A DNA stretch of 61,716 nucleotides from Betaproteobacteria bacterium (GCA_025362735.1 JANYFL010000069.1:1-61716); one strand, 5' to 3'. Positions 8,603 through 19,140 are shown, counted from the first letter of the stretch. The notes: a model not told the origin generated them from the sequence alone. Numbers and translations are program-made.

Positions 8603-9406
8603 TCAACGCTGACCTGTGAAAGTTCTGTTCAAACCCATCTCGATGCAGCGCAGATAATCGCGCACCGTTGCGGTCATGCCGAGTTCGAGCGCATCCGCAA
8701 CCAGAGCATGGCCGATCGACACTTCCTGCACGCCGGGAACCGCGGCGATGAAATCACTCAGATTGTCGCGATTCAGATCATGTCCCGCATTGATGCCCAA
8801 GCCGACACGTAGCGCCGCTTCGGCGGCCTGAACGAACTGGTTCAGCACTTCGCTTTGCCGCGCAGTGCCGTGCGCACGGGCATAAGTCTCGGTATGGAAT
8901 TCAACCCGGTCTGCACCAGACTCGGCGACATAGGCCATCGCAGCCGGAATTGGGTCCATGAACAGACTGACGCGCACACCGAGTTCTCGTGCCTCCTGGA
9001 TCACAGGTTTGAGTCGCTCCACATCGGCGGGCATATCCCAACCATGATCGCTGGTGAATTGACTGACGCTGTCGGGCACAAAGGTGCACTGATGCGGACG
9101 TAGCCCGCGCACATAGTCCATCAGGTTGTGAAAAGGATTACCCTCGATATTGAATTCAGCATGCGGCCATTGCTTCAAGAGTTCAGCCAGTTCATCCATA
9201 TCATGGGGGCGAATATGGCGCTCGTCGGGCCGGGGATGGACGGTGATGCCCGCCGCACCTGCTTCGAGCGCAAGTGTCGCCATGCGCGTCACGCTGGGAA
9301 TAGCGAGGGGCCGAGTGTTACGCAGCAGCGCCACCTTGTTGAGGTTGACCGACAACGCGGTGCGTTGATCGCGGCGCATGGCTTCGGGGGCAATCAGGGG
9401 ATTCAT
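8603..9406 (-). CDS. pdxJ: Pyridoxine 5'-phosphate synthase PdxJ
   Basis: A 267-residue PdxJ, which condenses 1-deoxyxylulose 5-phosphate with 3-amino-1-hydroxyacetone phosphate to make pyridoxine phosphate in the cytoplasm. Conserved segments include [15 protein letters not shown] (family LGVNIDHVATLRNAR), [28 protein letters not shown] and [10 protein letters not shown]. The family Asp-His near the N-terminus is Asn-Lys here: '[10 protein letters not shown]' replaces the usual 'NIDHVATLRQ', as in a known subset of PdxJ proteins. It lies 12 bases after recO. Assignment is secure. Confidence 0.95.
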   Translation of the reverse strand: MNPLIAPEAMRRDQRTALSVNLNKVALLRNTRPLAIPSVTRMATLALEAGAAGITVHPRPDERHIRPHDMDELAELLKQWPHAEFNIEGNPFHNLMDYVRGLRPHQCTFVPDSVSQFTSDHGWDMPADVERLKPVIQEARELGVRVSLFMDPIPAAMAYVAESGADRVEFHTETYARAHGTARQSEVLNQFVQAAEAALRVGLGINAGHDLNRDNLSDFIAAVPGVQEVSIGHALVADALELGMTATVRDYLRCIEMGLNRTFTGQR

Positions 9407-9418
9407 TTCGTCGGTGCT

Positions 9419-10243
9419 TTACAGGTTCTGCAAGTCCATCATCATCTGACGTGTATTCAGGTTTTGCCCGGCCAGATGCACATTCAGTAATTGCCGCATC
9501 AGCAACTTGCTCTGAGTCAGGGTAGTGGCATCCGAATAGTCGCCTGCTTCAATGTCGAGCAGAGTTTTTCCTGCCAGTACCAGTTCATCGGTGCGATGTT
9601 TTCCTGTGATCCGAACCGCACCGTGACCGGCCTGGTAGCGATACCAGGCGTCGGCAATGATGGGCTCGTCCGAATCAATGCAATGCGTCAGGCGCAAAGC
9701 ATAACCGGCTTCCCGTAACAGGGCATATTCAAAACTGCGTAGAGCGGTCGCCAGATGTTCGCCGTGGCTCAAAGCGGCCAGCGCATGAACGTAAGCATCA
9801 AACAGGATTTCGTGGGCATCGTCGCGCGCCAGCAATTTGAGCAACAACTCGTTGAGATAAAAACCGCATAACAAGCCATCACCGCGCAGGGGCAACAATC
9901 CGCCAACCCATTCGGCTTTGGTCAGAGTTCTGAGTTCGGTGGTCTTGCTGCGGCCACCCAGCCAGCCCAGCGTTAAAGGTTGAAAACTTTGGAGCAAACC
10001 GCGCAACGCTGAGCGTGGGCGCTTGGCGCCACGTGCCACCAATGCAATGCGACCATGATGACGGGTCACCGCTTCAATGATCAGGCTGGTTTCCTTGTAG
10101 GGGTAGCTGTGCAAAACGAAAGCTGGCTCGTCGTGGACACGCGTCTCGGTTCGGGGCAGGCGTTTTTTCTGAGGCGGACTAACGGAGACTGCAACAGCGT
10201 CGACCTGATCCATCGTTTCTTCAATCATCTCGACAGCGGACAT
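9419..10243 (-). CDS. recO: DNA repair protein RecO
   Basis: A 274-residue RecO, which helps RecR load RecA on SSB-coated gaps. The N-terminal OB fold is recognisable from AFVLHSYPYKETSLIIEAVTR (about 41-61; I quote only its ends, AFVLHSYPYKE and EAVTR) and RIALVARGAKRPRS. The C-terminal part contains FYLNELLLKLLARDDAHE. The four zinc cysteines found in some RecO proteins are not evident, as in many proteobacteria. The first ~37 residues form a variable extension, so an internal start is possible. It sits directly after era, a conserved pairing. Confidence 0.93.
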   Translation of the reverse strand: MSAVEMIEETMDQVDAVAVSVSPPQKKRLPRTETRVHDEPAFVLHSYPYKETSLIIEAVTRHHGRIALVARGAKRPRSALRGLLQSFQPLTLGWLGGRSKTTELRTLTKAEWVGGLLPLRGDGLLCGFYLNELLLKLLARDDAHEILFDAYVHALAALSHGEHLATALRSFEYALLREAGYALRLTHCIDSDEPIIADAWYRYQAGHGAVRITGKHRTDELVLAGKTLLDIEAGDYSDATTLTQSKLLMRQLLNVHLAGQNLNTRQMMMDLQNL

Positions 10244-10244
10244 G

Positions 10245-11168
10245 CTATTCGTATCCGTAGGCCTTCAGCAAGGCTTCGTTATCACTCCAGCCCGATTTCA
10301 CCTTGACCCAGAGTTCGAGATAAATTTTGGCGTCGAACAATTTTTCCATATCAACACGCGCATCGGTGCCAATCTGTTTGAGTTTACCGCCCCCGGCCCC
10401 GATGATCATGGCTTTGTGACTGTCGCGCGTAACCAGAATGGTGGCGAAGATACGGCGCAAACGCCCTTCTTCCTCAAACTTGTCGATGATGACGGTGCAG
10501 CCATAGGGCAACTCATCGCCCAGCAGGCGGAATACTTTTTCGCGGATGATTTCAGTGGACAGGAAACGCTCGTTGCGATCCGTCAGCGTATCGGCATCAA
10601 ACATCGGCGTGCCCAGTGGCAGGTATTTTTCGATCTCGCCCAAGAGTACATCGACCTGTTTGCCTGTTCGCGCGGAGACTGGCACAACGCTGGCATAGTT
10701 ACGTTCCGCAGCGCGCTTTTGCACATACGGAATCAGTTCAGCCTTGTCCTTGATCTGGTCGGCCTTGTTGACCACGAGAAGGACTGGAATATCAGAAGGC
10801 AACATACTCAGAACCACACTATCTGCCTCGTCAAAACGTCCGGCTTCTAATACAAACAGAACGACATCAACCCCAGCCAAGGCCGTATTGACCGTGCGAT
10901 TCATGCTGCGATTCAGGGCACCCTTATGACGCAACTGAAAGCCCGGCGTATCGACAAAAACAAACTGCGCTTTGGCGTTGGTAAAAATACCGTGAATGCG
11001 ATGCCGTGTGGTCTGGGCCTTGCGCGAGGTGATGCTGATTTTCTGGCCAATCAGCCGGTTTAGTAACGTGGACTTGCCGACATTGGGCCGACCCACAATC
11101 GCGATGGTGCCAGCCCGGAAATCAGGTGGCACTGCTGCGGGCAAGATATCGGGAATCAGTTCAGCCAC
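10245..11168 (-). CDS. era: GTPase Era
   Basis: A KH-domain GTPase needed for maturation of the 30S subunit and 16S rRNA. G1 is GRPNVGKST, the switch region has [10 protein letters not shown]3 is DTPG ([14 protein letters not shown]) and G4 is NKAD ([10 protein letters not shown]). The C-terminal KH domain includes the [21 protein letters not shown] strand and ends [17 protein letters not shown] chose a GTG at 11166-11168, one base past the rnc stop, giving 307 residues. A second GTG at 11198 adds ten residues and overlaps rnc by 29 bases. Neither start has a strong ribosome-binding site, so translational coupling to rnc is likely. Confidence 0.93.
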   Translation of the reverse strand: MAELIPDILPAAVPPDFRAGTIAIVGRPNVGKSTLLNRLIGQKISITSRKAQTTRHRIHGIFTNAKAQFVFVDTPGFQLRHKGALNRSMNRTVNTALAGVDVVLFVLEAGRFDEADSVVLSMLPSDIPVLLVVNKADQIKDKAELIPYVQKRAAERNYASVVPVSARTGKQVDVLLGEIEKYLPLGTPMFDADTLTDRNERFLSTEIIREKVFRLLGDELPYGCTVIIDKFEEEGRLRRIFATILVTRDSHKAMIIGAGGGKLKQIGTDARVDMEKLFDAKIYLELWVKVKSGWSDNEALLKAYGYE

Positions 11169-11169
11169 G

Positions 11170-12177
11170 TCAGGCAACCCGCACTTTGGCAGGCGCACTC
11201 ATTACGCTGGACGAGTCAGTGACTGTTTCAGATTTTGAATCAGGCTTGGTTTCGACAGACTTAATTTCAGACTTTCCAGTTTTAATTTCAGTGGGACTTA
11301 CTGCTGCCTTTTCCGGAACCGCGAGAGCCGTCAATTCTGAACTCTTGTCCGAATTTTTATTCTCTGCAGATGGAGATCGAACCGGGTTGGGATTGGTAGT
11401 CGGGACCTCTACGCTCGCAGCCTGCTGCTCTACAGCAACCGATAGAGTGAGCTGAGCTTGCCGGGGTTTGCGGCTGCGTTTGCCCGCCTGCAGAGCCAGC
11501 GCCTGTGCTTCTTCGAGCGCTCGTTTGGCCGCCGCTTGTTCCGCCGCGCGACGGCTGGCACCCGCACCATTCACTTGAATCGACAATTTTGGAACCAGGC
11601 ATTCGACTTCGAACTCCTGACTGTGCGCCGCCCCACGCGTCGCAATCACGGTATAGGTCGGCAAGGCAATCTTGCGACTTTGCAAGTATTCCTGCAGTAG
11701 GGTTTTGGCATCCTTGCCCAAGGTTTGCGGATCCACCGTCACCAGGATGGGCTTGTAAAGTTTGCTAATGGTGGCGCGCGCCGCGTCAAAACCGCCGTCC
11801 AGAAAAATGGCACCGAACAGCGCCTCAACCGCGTCGGCAAGAATGGATGGACGCCGGAAGCCACCACTTTTCAACTCGCCCTCGCCGAGCCGCAAATAGG
11901 GGCTCAACTCTAGACGCTGGGCAATTTCATACAGGGATTGCTGCTTGACCAGATTGGCCCGCAAGCGCGACAAATCACCTTCATCAATCTTGCCGAATTT
12001 TTCAAACAGCAGCGCAGCGACCACGCAATTCAGGACGCTATCGCCTAGAAACTCAAGCCGCTCATTATGCAAACTACCGTGGCTGCGATGCGTCAGCGCC
12101 TGCTGCAGCAAAGCCGGGCTAGAAAACTCATAGCCAAGGGCACCCTGCAAAGCTTTGGTCTGATTCACTGCATCCAT
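11170..12177 (-). CDS. rnc: Ribonuclease III with a long C-terminal extension
   Basis: A 335-residue RNase III; the usual length is about 225-250. The nuclease domain has the signature [20 protein letters not shown] near 39-58, with acidic catalytic residues repeated in [17 protein letters not shown]. The dsRNA-binding domain spans about 155-230 ([20 protein letters not shown], then [19 protein letters not shown]). The last ~105 residues are a low-complexity tail rich in Ser, Thr, Lys, Glu and Pro ([29 protein letters not shown]) with no domain. RNase III processes rRNA precursors and structured mRNAs. It lies between the DUF4845 gene and era, the conserved order. The tail is probably disordered. 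Confidence 0.94.
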   Translation of the reverse strand: MDAVNQTKALQGALGYEFSSPALLQQALTHRSHGSLHNERLEFLGDSVLNCVVAALLFEKFGKIDEGDLSRLRANLVKQQSLYEIAQRLELSPYLRLGEGELKSGGFRRPSILADAVEALFGAIFLDGGFDAARATISKLYKPILVTVDPQTLGKDAKTLLQEYLQSRKIALPTYTVIATRGAAHSQEFEVECLVPKLSIQVNGAGASRRAAEQAAAKRALEEAQALALQAGKRSRKPRQAQLTLSVAVEQQAASVEVPTTNPNPVRSPSAENKNSDKSSELTALAVPEKAAVSPTEIKTGKSEIKSVETKPDSKSETVTDSSSVMSAPAKVRVA

Positions 12178-12195
12178 AAAATCAAGGAGGAGCCA

Positions 12196-12591
12196 TCAAA
12201 GCCCCTTGTTGTTTCCTTTGTAGTCGATCACCAGACTGACCGGCTCTACCAGTGGAATCTTTTTGGTATAGGCAAAAGAAACCACGACCTCATCATTCAC
12301 TCGGGTGATATCGAGCTCCTTACCAGTAATCGCGTCAATGTTGTCGATGGCGGCGGAACGATCAAATGCTTTCTGAATTTCAACGACCCCGCCTCCTCCG
12401 GCCTGCGCTTTCTTGACCGCACCCATGATGGCGCGGTATTCGACAAAAGTAGGAAAGACCTTCATCCCGATGACGGCCACAGCACACACCACAATGATCA
12501 AAACAATAAAATTGAGAAACCCCACGCCACGCTGATGTTGATTCAGTGATTGATGCGGGCGAATATGATTCAAAGTCTGCGGTGATGGCAT
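12196..12591 (-). CDS. DUF4845 family inner-membrane protein
   Basis: A 131-residue DUF4845 protein, encoded between lepB and rnc as in most beta- and gammaproteobacteria. After a short cytoplasmic N-terminus there is one pilin-like hydrophobic helix (GVGFLNFIVLIIVVCAVAVIG at about 22-42; given here by its ends GVGFLNFI and VAVIG), then a periplasmic domain with FPTFVEYRAIMGAVKKA and FDRSAAIDNIDAITGKEL. Function is unknown. Conserved placement next to signal peptidase I hints that it is a client or partner of membrane protein processing, but this is inference. Confidence 0.88.
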   Translation of the reverse strand: MPSPQTLNHIRPHQSLNQHQRGVGFLNFIVLIIVVCAVAVIGMKVFPTFVEYRAIMGAVKKAQAGGGGVVEIQKAFDRSAAIDNIDAITGKELDITRVNDEVVVSFAYTKKIPLVEPVSLVIDYKGNNKGL

Positions 12592-12620
12592 GGCGGTGAC
12601 CGTCCTTTTTACTTTGGCTG

Positions 12621-13532
12621 TCAGTGGAAAGACCCAATGCGGCTGATATTACCGAAGTTCATCCAGATTAAAAACGCTTTACCAACGATATTTTTGTCCG
12701 GGACAAAGCCCCAGTAGCGGCTGTCGGCACTATTGTCGCGGTTATCACCCATCATGAAGTAGTGCCCAGCCGGTACTGTACAAGTCACAGCGGTATTGCT
12801 GACGGTATAACTGCAATTTTCTCGAAATGGGAAGTTACTGGGCGTAATAATCGTCAAATCGTCGCCATCTTTCAATATCCCGTGTTCCATGATCGTGCTT
12901 CCTGACGGTAGTTTTTCCGAAAATTGATGGGAATAGGCGACCCGGTCTTTGTCGAAATAATCGGGAAGTGGCGTTTCTGCAACAAGTTTGCCATTAACGG
13001 TCAGGTGTTTGTTTTCATACGAAATGGTGTCGCCAGGCAAACCGATCACCCGTTTGATGTAATCCAGCTTGGGATCCTCCGGGTAGCGGAACACCATCAC
13101 ATCACCACGTTGTGGCTCACCAACTGCAATGATTTTCTCGTTCACGATTGGCAGGCGAATCCCGTACGCGTACTTGTTCACAAGTATCAGATCACCAATC
13201 AGTAGCGTAGGAATCATGGAGCCGGACGGAATGCGGAAGGGTTCAAATAAAAACGAACGCAGGCCGAACACGATAAGAATCACAGGAAAAAATCCGGCTG
13301 TGAATTCGATCCAGGCCGGCTGCTTCATATTCCTTTCCCACAAGCCCGTCTTTTCCAACTGCAACTGCGCCGGATCAACATTGGTGCGCAGCCGGACTTG
13401 CTCATCGAATTGCTTGAGAGCGGCTTCGGTCGTGGCACGCCGACGTGGCTTGAAATAGAACTTGTCGAGCAACCAGACTGCACCGGTGCCAACCATCAAC
13501 CAAAACAGAATCAGGGCAAAATTGAAATTCAC
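12621..13532 (-). CDS. lepB: Signal peptidase I LepB
   Basis: A 303-residue type I signal peptidase that removes leader peptides from exported proteins at the periplasmic face of the inner membrane. Two N-terminal membrane segments are visible (about 4-24 and 82-97). The nucleophile is Ser105 in [11 protein letters not shown] and the general base is Lys160 in [13 protein letters not shown]; the closing box [17 protein letters not shown] is complete. Its start overlaps the lepA stop by four bases, so the two are translationally coupled, the standard arrangement. Confidence 0.96.
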   Translation of the reverse strand: MNFNFALILFWLMVGTGAVWLLDKFYFKPRRRATTEAALKQFDEQVRLRTNVDPAQLQLEKTGLWERNMKQPAWIEFTAGFFPVILIVFGLRSFLFEPFRIPSGSMIPTLLIGDLILVNKYAYGIRLPIVNEKIIAVGEPQRGDVMVFRYPEDPKLDYIKRVIGLPGDTISYENKHLTVNGKLVAETPLPDYFDKDRVAYSHQFSEKLPSGSTIMEHGILKDGDDLTIITPSNFPFRENCSYTVSNTAVTCTVPAGHYFMMGDNRDNSADSRYWGFVPDKNIVGKAFLIWMNFGNISRIGSFH

Positions 13533-15322
13533 TTGTCCTCCACTTGCAAAATAGCGAGAAAGGCTTCCTGTGGGATTTCCACACTGCCCACTTGTTTCAT
13601 GCGTTTCTTGCCGGCCTTTTGTTTCTCCAGCAACTTGCGTTTGCGGCTGATATCACCGCCATAGCATTTCGCCAAGACGTTCTTGCGTAGCGCCTTGACG
13701 TTTTCACGCGCGATAATGTTCGAGCCGATGGCCGCCTGAATCGCCACGTCGAACATCTGGCGCGGAATCAGTTCACGCATCTTGGCCGACACTTCCCGAC
13801 CCCGATGCTGGCTGACCCCACGGTGAACAATGATTGCCAGCGCATCCACCTTTTCACTGTTGATCAGCATGTCCACCTTGACGACATCGGCCGTACGGTA
13901 TTCCTTGAACTCATAATCCATCGAGGCATAGCCGCGCGAGACCGATTTGAGCTTGTCGAAAAAGTCGAGAACGATTTCGGCCATCGGCATTTCGTAGGTC
14001 AGCAAAACCTGGCGGCCGTGGTAAGCCATGTTGATCTGGTTGCCGCGTTTTTGCGTACACAGCGTAATGACAGAACCCACGTATTCCTGCGGCATGAAGA
14101 GGTTGACGGTGACGATGGGCTCGCGAATCTCTTCGATCTTGCTCGGCTCCGGCATCTTTGACGGATTGTCCACCATCAGCAATGTGCCGTCGCGCAAAAC
14201 CACTTCGTAGATCACGGTCGGCGCAGTCGTGATCAGGTCCATGTCGTACTCGCGCTCGAGCCGCTCCTGCACGATTTCCATATGGAGCAGACCGAGGAAA
14301 CCACAGCGGAAGCCGAAGCCCAGCGCCTGCGACACTTCGGGTTCATACATCAGCGAAGAATCATTGAGCTTGAGTTTTTCCAGCGCGTCGCGCAAGGCAT
14401 CGTATTGATTGGCCTCGACCGGGAACAGTCCCGCAAAGACCTGCGGCTGGACTTCCTTGAAACCAGGCAGTGGCGAAGTCGCAGGCGCAGCCATCAAGGT
14501 CACGGTATCGCCGACCTTAGCCGCCTTCAACTCCTTGATACCAGCGATGATGAAGCCGACCTCACCGGCTGAGAGCCGTTCACGGCTGCGCGACTTGGGC
14601 GTGAACACACCAACCTGTTCGACCTGATGTTGGGCACCGGTTGCCATGAACAATATCTTGTCCTTTGGCTTGACGATGCCGTTGACGACCCGCACCAGCA
14701 TCACCACGCCCACATAATTATCGAACCAGGAATCGATAATCAGCGCCTGCAAACGGTCGGCTGGATTACCCTTGGGCGGCGGAATTCTGGCGATCAGGGC
14801 TTCGATGATTTCCGGCACGCCTTCACCGGTCTTGGCACTGGCGCGCACCGCATCATGGGCATGAATGCCGATGACATCCTCAATTTCTGCAATTGCGTTA
14901 TCGGGATCAGCTGACGGCAGGTCAATCTTGTTCAGCACCGGCACGACTTCCACGCCGAGATCAAGCGCGGTATAGCAGTTGGCGACGGTCTGCGCTTCAA
15001 CACCCTGACTGGCATCGACGACCAGAAGCGCACCCTCACAAGCCGATAAAGAACGGCTGACCTCATAGGAAAAATCGACATGTCCCGGCGTGTCGATCAA
15101 ATTCAGGTTATAGACCTGACCATCCTGGGCCTTGTATTCCAGCGCAGCAGTCTGGGCCTTGATCGTAATGCCACGTTCACGCTCAATGTCCATCGAGTCC
15201 AGCACCTGCGCCTCCATCTCGCGATCAGACAGGCCGCCACAGAGTTGAATAATGCGGTCGGCCAGCGTGGATTTGCCGTGATCAATATGGGCGATGATGG
15301 AAAAATTGCGGATGTGCTGCAT
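13529..15322 (-). CDS. lepA: Elongation factor 4 LepA
   Basis: A 597-residue translational GTPase, full length. G1 is [13 protein letters not shown], the switch region [15 protein letters not shown]3 [12 protein letters not shown] and G4 [12 protein letters not shown]. The LepA-specific C-terminal domain ([20 protein letters not shown] near 555) is present. EF4 is reported to back-translocate or remodel stalled ribosomes and to assist 30S assembly. It is the first gene of the lepA-lepB-DUF4845-rnc-era-recO-pdxJ-acpS-nagZ run, cut off from the rpoE regulon upstream by a strong terminator. Confidence 0.97.
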   Translation of the reverse strand: MQHIRNFSIIAHIDHGKSTLADRIIQLCGGLSDREMEAQVLDSMDIERERGITIKAQTAALEYKAQDGQVYNLNLIDTPGHVDFSYEVSRSLSACEGALLVVDASQGVEAQTVANCYTALDLGVEVVPVLNKIDLPSADPDNAIAEIEDVIGIHAHDAVRASAKTGEGVPEIIEALIARIPPPKGNPADRLQALIIDSWFDNYVGVVMLVRVVNGIVKPKDKILFMATGAQHQVEQVGVFTPKSRSRERLSAGEVGFIIAGIKELKAAKVGDTVTLMAAPATSPLPGFKEVQPQVFAGLFPVEANQYDALRDALEKLKLNDSSLMYEPEVSQALGFGFRCGFLGLLHMEIVQERLEREYDMDLITTAPTVIYEVVLRDGTLLMVDNPSKMPEPSKIEEIREPIVTVNLFMPQEYVGSVITLCTQKRGNQINMAYHGRQVLLTYEMPMAEIVLDFFDKLKSVSRGYASMDYEFKEYRTADVVKVDMLINSEKVDALAIIVHRGVSQHRGREVSAKMRELIPRQMFDVAIQAAIGSNIIARENVKALRKNVLAKCYGGDISRKRKLLEKQKAGKKRMKQVGSVEIPQEAFLAILQVEDK

Positions 15323-15360
15323 GAATGCCTAGAAAACAACGGAGATAATCGAAAGCAATA

Positions 15361-15389
15361 AAAAAGGGGAGTCGCTACGACGCCCCTTT
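15361..15389 (-). terminator. Rho-independent terminator upstream of lepA
   Basis: AAAGGGG pairs with CCCCTTT, and within the loop GTCG pairs with CGAC around CTA. On the minus strand the hairpin is followed by TTTTTTATT. It ends the rpoE-rseA-rseB-mucD-glutaredoxin transcript ahead of lepA. Confidence 0.85.
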
Positions 15390-15427
15390 GATTGACGCTG
15401 CCGATCCGAAAATCGAACTGGCGTATT

Positions 15428-15718
15428 TTACCGGATTGTCTGGGCTGGCTTGCCCAGCGCCTCGGTCAGAGCGCTGGTAAGGGCCGTCACATCCAGAAAA
15501 TGCCGACAAATCTCGGTTTCACCCAGAAAAAGTACCGGCACGTCTTCGCCATAAAGCGACTCAAGTGCGGGGCTGTCGTCCACCTCCACAACCAGAATTT
15601 CGAGTTGATGGCTGACTCGGAACGGTTCCAAACCAGCCAGCATGTCGTCACATAGATGGCAATAACCACGCCCGAAAAGTGTCAGCGTCAATCCGGACGT
15701 TTCTGCTTTTTGCTCCAA
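15428..15718 (-). CDS. Glutaredoxin-like (DUF836/thioredoxin-fold) protein
   Basis: A 96-residue thioredoxin-fold protein with a Cys20-His-Leu-Cys23 active-site motif in LFGRGYCHLCDDM and the cis-proline strand EDVPVLFLGE. It matches the small glutaredoxin-like family (DUF836) often found next to mucD and lepA in betaproteobacteria. Such proteins are presumed to reduce disulfides in the cytoplasm; its specific partner is unknown. It starts 12 bases after mucD stops and is the last gene before the terminator. Confidence 0.85.
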   Translation of the reverse strand: MEQKAETSGLTLTLFGRGYCHLCDDMLAGLEPFRVSHQLEILVVEVDDSPALESLYGEDVPVLFLGETEICRHFLDVTALTSALTEALGKPAQTIR

Positions 15719-15730
15719 GAGTGGGCTCGC

Positions 15731-17212
15731 TTATTTGCCGGATGCGGTGGCGCGCAGGGCAATGTAACGAACCGTATCGTCACGCCGGACCAGCACGAAA
15801 GACTGTTTCTTGGTATCCAGCTTGGCAACCAGATCATTGAATTGCTTGGCACTGGTGATATCGACATTATTCAAGCCCAGAATGATGTCACCAGGACGTA
15901 ATCCGGCAGCTTCAGCGGCACCGTCGACATCTTCGACCAACACGCCGTTGGCGACACCCAGTTCCTTGCGCTTGTCATCACCCAGATTGGAAACAGAAAG
16001 GCCGAGGCTGTTGAGGTTCGTCGGCTTGCTCGCTTCTTCTTCCTTGGCAGCGACCTTGGTATCAGGATCCGCTTCACCAACCGTGATCGGCAGTTCACGA
16101 ATAGCTCCTTTGCGCCAGACTTGCAGCGTCGATTTGGTACCCGGCTTGGTTTCACCGACGACGCGAGGCAGGTCACTCGACTTTTCGATTGCCTTGCCAT
16201 CAAATTTCAGGATGATGTCACCCGCTTGAACGCCAGCTTTTTCAGCGGGCGCGCCCTTCTCGATACGGCGCACCATGGCGCCCTTCTTGGGCAAGTTGAT
16301 CGCGTCCGATTCTTCCTTGCTGACTTCGCTGATCTCTACGCCCAAGCGGCCACGTGTAATTTTTCCAGTGGCCTTGAGCTGGTCAATCTCACGCATCACT
16401 TCATCAATTGGAATGGCGAAAGAGATGCCGATACTGCCACCACTTTGCGACAAAATCTGATTGTTGATGCCGATCACTTCGCCTTTCATGTTGATCAGCG
16501 GGCCACCAGAATTACCCGGATTGACCGCCACATCGGTCTGAATCAATGGCAGGTAATCGCCCGTATCACGGCTCTTCGCGCTGACAATACCCTTAGTGAC
16601 CGTATTCTCGAGGCCGAATGGCGAGCCGATGGCCAAGACCCATTGGCCAACGCGAATATCTTTTGACGAGCCGACCGCCACCTTGGGAAGACTGTTTGCT
16701 TCGATCTTGATCAGCGCCACATCGGTACGCTTGTCGCTGCCGATGACCTTGCCCTTGAATTCACGCTTATCGGTCAAGGTCACATAGATTTCGCTGGCCC
16801 CCTCGACCACATGCGCGTTGGTCAGGATGTAACCATCGGCGGAGAAAATGAAACCCGACCCAACGCCGCGCGGCACTTCACGTTCAGGTACATTTTTGCG
16901 ATTTTGATTGCCCCCGGGATTACGATTGGGATTCGGCATTTGCGGCATGGGAATACCAAAAAACCGCTTGAAAAGCTCTTGCATATCTTCGTCGTCTTGC
17001 GGTCCACCCATTTGACTATTGGGACGGACTTTCTGGGTCGTTCGGATATTGACTACGGCAGGACCAACCTTTTCAACCAGATCGGCAAAATCCGGCAGGT
17101 CACGTACTTCTGCGGCATGTGCCGCCAGCGGCGTGACGAGCAGACTGGGCGCCAGACCAACGAAAGCAGTAGCCAGAATCGTGGAAACGAGGCGATGGGA
17201 ATATGCGCGCAT
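15731..17212 (-). CDS. mucD: DegP/MucD-like periplasmic serine endoprotease
   Basis: A 493-residue Do-family HtrA protease/chaperone that degrades misfolded envelope proteins. It has a signal peptide (cleavage probably near AAHAAEV, residue 34), a trypsin-like domain with His134 (TNAHVVEGA), Asp164 (DVALIKIE) and Ser235 (NPGNSGGPL), and two PDZ domains (GRLGVEISEVSKEE from about 294, and NSLGLSVSNLGDD onward). A Gly/Asn/Pro-rich loop (PNPNRNPGGNQNRKN) lies before the protease domain. It is encoded downstream of rseB in the rpoE regulon, the MucD position known from Pseudomonas, and is probably induced by sigma E. Confidence 0.95.
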   Translation of the reverse strand: MRAYSHRLVSTILATAFVGLAPSLLVTPLAAHAAEVRDLPDFADLVEKVGPAVVNIRTTQKVRPNSQMGGPQDDEDMQELFKRFFGIPMPQMPNPNRNPGGNQNRKNVPEREVPRGVGSGFIFSADGYILTNAHVVEGASEIYVTLTDKREFKGKVIGSDKRTDVALIKIEANSLPKVAVGSSKDIRVGQWVLAIGSPFGLENTVTKGIVSAKSRDTGDYLPLIQTDVAVNPGNSGGPLINMKGEVIGINNQILSQSGGSIGISFAIPIDEVMREIDQLKATGKITRGRLGVEISEVSKEESDAINLPKKGAMVRRIEKGAPAEKAGVQAGDIILKFDGKAIEKSSDLPRVVGETKPGTKSTLQVWRKGAIRELPITVGEADPDTKVAAKEEEASKPTNLNSLGLSVSNLGDDKRKELGVANGVLVEDVDGAAEAAGLRPGDIILGLNNVDITSAKQFNDLVAKLDTKKQSFVLVRRDDTVRYIALRATASGK

Positions 17213-17292
17213 GATGATCTCTTATTGCAAAGGTGTATGGTTAAAAGAATATCAATAAATAAGAAGCGGGATGTGTCAGTCTCTAACAGAAA

Positions 17293-18447
17293 CTATTTCG
17301 GTGGCTTGAAGGCGACAGAGTCGGCCATCTTGTGGATCGAAGCAGCAGGCGCTTCACCAATCACGGTCAATCGTTGGTTACCTTGTTTGCGGCTGGCAAT
17401 ATTGATCGACCCTTGAGTCGCATCGCCTACTGCCATGCCTGGCGCATCAGCTGATTCAACAAATACCGATATGGTCGCCAAACCGTCCGAGAAGACCATC
17501 TGCCCGACTTGATGATCTTGTCCGAATACACGTTTGACTTCCATTACTTTGCGAAAACCTGGCAGTACCGGCTGAACGGTCCAGCCACTTGCAGAGAGAT
17601 CAGTCTTGACCACTTCAAATTTTTCCGTGCGCCAGGTCTCGGTGGATGTATAGCTGGGTTGTATGCGGGACTTGTCAATGCCAGTGTTAATGGTCAATTC
17701 CGTAAAAGCAACCTGCTCGACCACATCACCATTTTCATTCAAGGTTTGTGCCTTGACCAATAAACCTGTCTCCTGATCCGACCAAAGGCGATAGCCATAA
17801 CGCAACTTGTCACGCGGTTCAAGGGTTACGACATTACAGGTACGTCCACCAATGCGCTCGGTGCCGGTACGCGTGAACTTGTAGTGCTCGTCAATTTCAG
17901 ATGGATTGCTGGCCAGGACTGCGGGGAAAAGGCCAGCGCCAACCCGCTTTTCCTGAAGAATGACTTGGCTGTCCGGCATGTAGCAGCGCACATCATCATC
18001 GTGACGAATATATTCACGACGCTGTCCATCCAGCATTTCCAGTTTTTCGTATTCCCCGGAAGAATCAACGAAATGTGTAATCCGGGACGCTTGTACCTTG
18101 GGCCCTTGCTGATAGACAAACGTGCCGGTGTAATTCAGCTTCTGTGCCGCGTCCTGGACGTTCGCGAGCCAGACTTCTGCCTCTGCTTTAGACGAAAAAA
18201 GATTCTTGGCCTTGGCTTTGATTTTTCCCAGCCAACTGCTGTCGGCGGGTTTGCCCGTCTGGACCTGATCGGCACGAACCTCTTGCTGTATCAATAGCCC
18301 GGCCATCAATACAGCGATGCCAAGAGGCGTCCAGTACCGGAGGTAAGAATTCAAACCATGGCCCAAGTCTCGTGCAATTTTTGAAGTTTTGGCACTAACA
18401 AAATTATCCTTTGTGTAGACCCTGCATGCTGGTTCAGCCCGGCGCAT
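17293..18447 (-). CDS. rseB: RseB/MucB sigma-E regulatory protein
   Basis: A 384-residue MucB/RseB protein, the periplasmic sensor that binds RseA and shields it from cleavage until mislocalised lipoprotein or lipopolysaccharide signals arrive. Recognisable family segments are KLNYTGTFVYQQGPKVQASR, REYIRHDDDVRCYMPDSQ, DKLRYGYRLWSDQETGLL and LPGFRKVMEVKR. The listed ATG has no clear ribosome-binding site and gives an unusually long leader; a TTG at 18354 (then NSYLRYWTPLGIAVLM) would place the signal peptide at the N-terminus and is a credible alternative. It follows rseA by 38 bases. Confidence 0.9.
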   Translation of the reverse strand: MRRAEPACRVYTKDNFVSAKTSKIARDLGHGLNSYLRYWTPLGIAVLMAGLLIQQEVRADQVQTGKPADSSWLGKIKAKAKNLFSSKAEAEVWLANVQDAAQKLNYTGTFVYQQGPKVQASRITHFVDSSGEYEKLEMLDGQRREYIRHDDDVRCYMPDSQVILQEKRVGAGLFPAVLASNPSEIDEHYKFTRTGTERIGGRTCNVVTLEPRDKLRYGYRLWSDQETGLLVKAQTLNENGDVVEQVAFTELTINTGIDKSRIQPSYTSTETWRTEKFEVVKTDLSASGWTVQPVLPGFRKVMEVKRVFGQDHQVGQMVFSDGLATISVFVESADAPGMAVGDATQGSINIASRKQGNQRLTVIGEAPAASIHKMADSVAFKPPK

Positions 18448-18485
18448 ATTTTATGGATAAATGATTTGAATGAATGAAAGGAAAT

Positions 18486-19139
18486 TTAGTCTTGCGTACG
18501 GATGGTATTGAAAGAAGCGGCCTGAACCGCACCCGGCCCCCGGAAAGGCGTCGCAGAAAATTGCTGGTGCGCAGCGAGATAGTTTCTCAACTCGCGTGGA
18601 TCAACGGGTTGGGCTGAAGCAGCATTAGCCGCTTGATAGGCTGGTGCTGAAGAGGTGCTGATTGATGAGGTCGCAGCCAAAGTCTGACGCGAACCTGCAG
18701 ACCCGTTGTTGGCCACCACTTCATTGCCATTGCCGCTCAATTGCGGGAAGCTCAACCAACTCACCATCGCGACCGCAGCCGCTATGGATGCGCCGGGCAG
18801 ACCATAGCGCATCCAGGTACGACGGGTTGAAAGTTTGACGGGCTTCGGTGCCAACAGCGTGGGCTCTTGCTCGAGGCGGGCGGTAAAGTTGTGCCAGAAG
18901 GATGTATCCGCATCACAGGACGCCATGTCCTCAGAACGGAGATAGTCTCCAGTCCGATGCAAATCATGCCAGTGTGCGCATAACTCGGGGGAAGCGAGTA
19001 GTTGATCAATCACCGCGTGACTGTCGGCCTCACTCAGGGCGGAATCGGCCAAGGCCGCTACCCGTTCTGCCGGATCCAGATCAACGGAACGGAGTCCCGT
19101 GTTCACTGGACTTAAATTGTGTTTGTCTGATCGATTCAA
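18486..19139 (-). CDS. rseA: Anti-sigma-E factor RseA/MucA
   Basis: A 217-residue single-pass anti-sigma factor. The N-terminal RseA domain (ERVAALADSALSEADSHAVI, then CAHWHDLHRTGDYLRSED) would hold RpoE at the membrane; a membrane helix at about 115-131 (PGASIAAAVAMVSWLSF) is followed by a periplasmic tail rich in Ala, Ser and Gln. Regulated proteolysis of this tail releases the sigma factor. It begins one base after rpoE ends, ensuring balanced synthesis. Length and layout are typical of betaproteobacterial RseA. Confidence 0.92.
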   Translation of the reverse strand: MNRSDKHNLSPVNTGLRSVDLDPAERVAALADSALSEADSHAVIDQLLASPELCAHWHDLHRTGDYLRSEDMASCDADTSFWHNFTARLEQEPTLLAPKPVKLSTRRTWMRYGLPGASIAAAVAMVSWLSFPQLSGNGNEVVANNGSAGSRQTLAATSSISTSSAPAYQAANAASAQPVDPRELRNYLAAHQQFSATPFRGPGAVQAASFNTIRTQD

Positions 19140-19140
19140 A

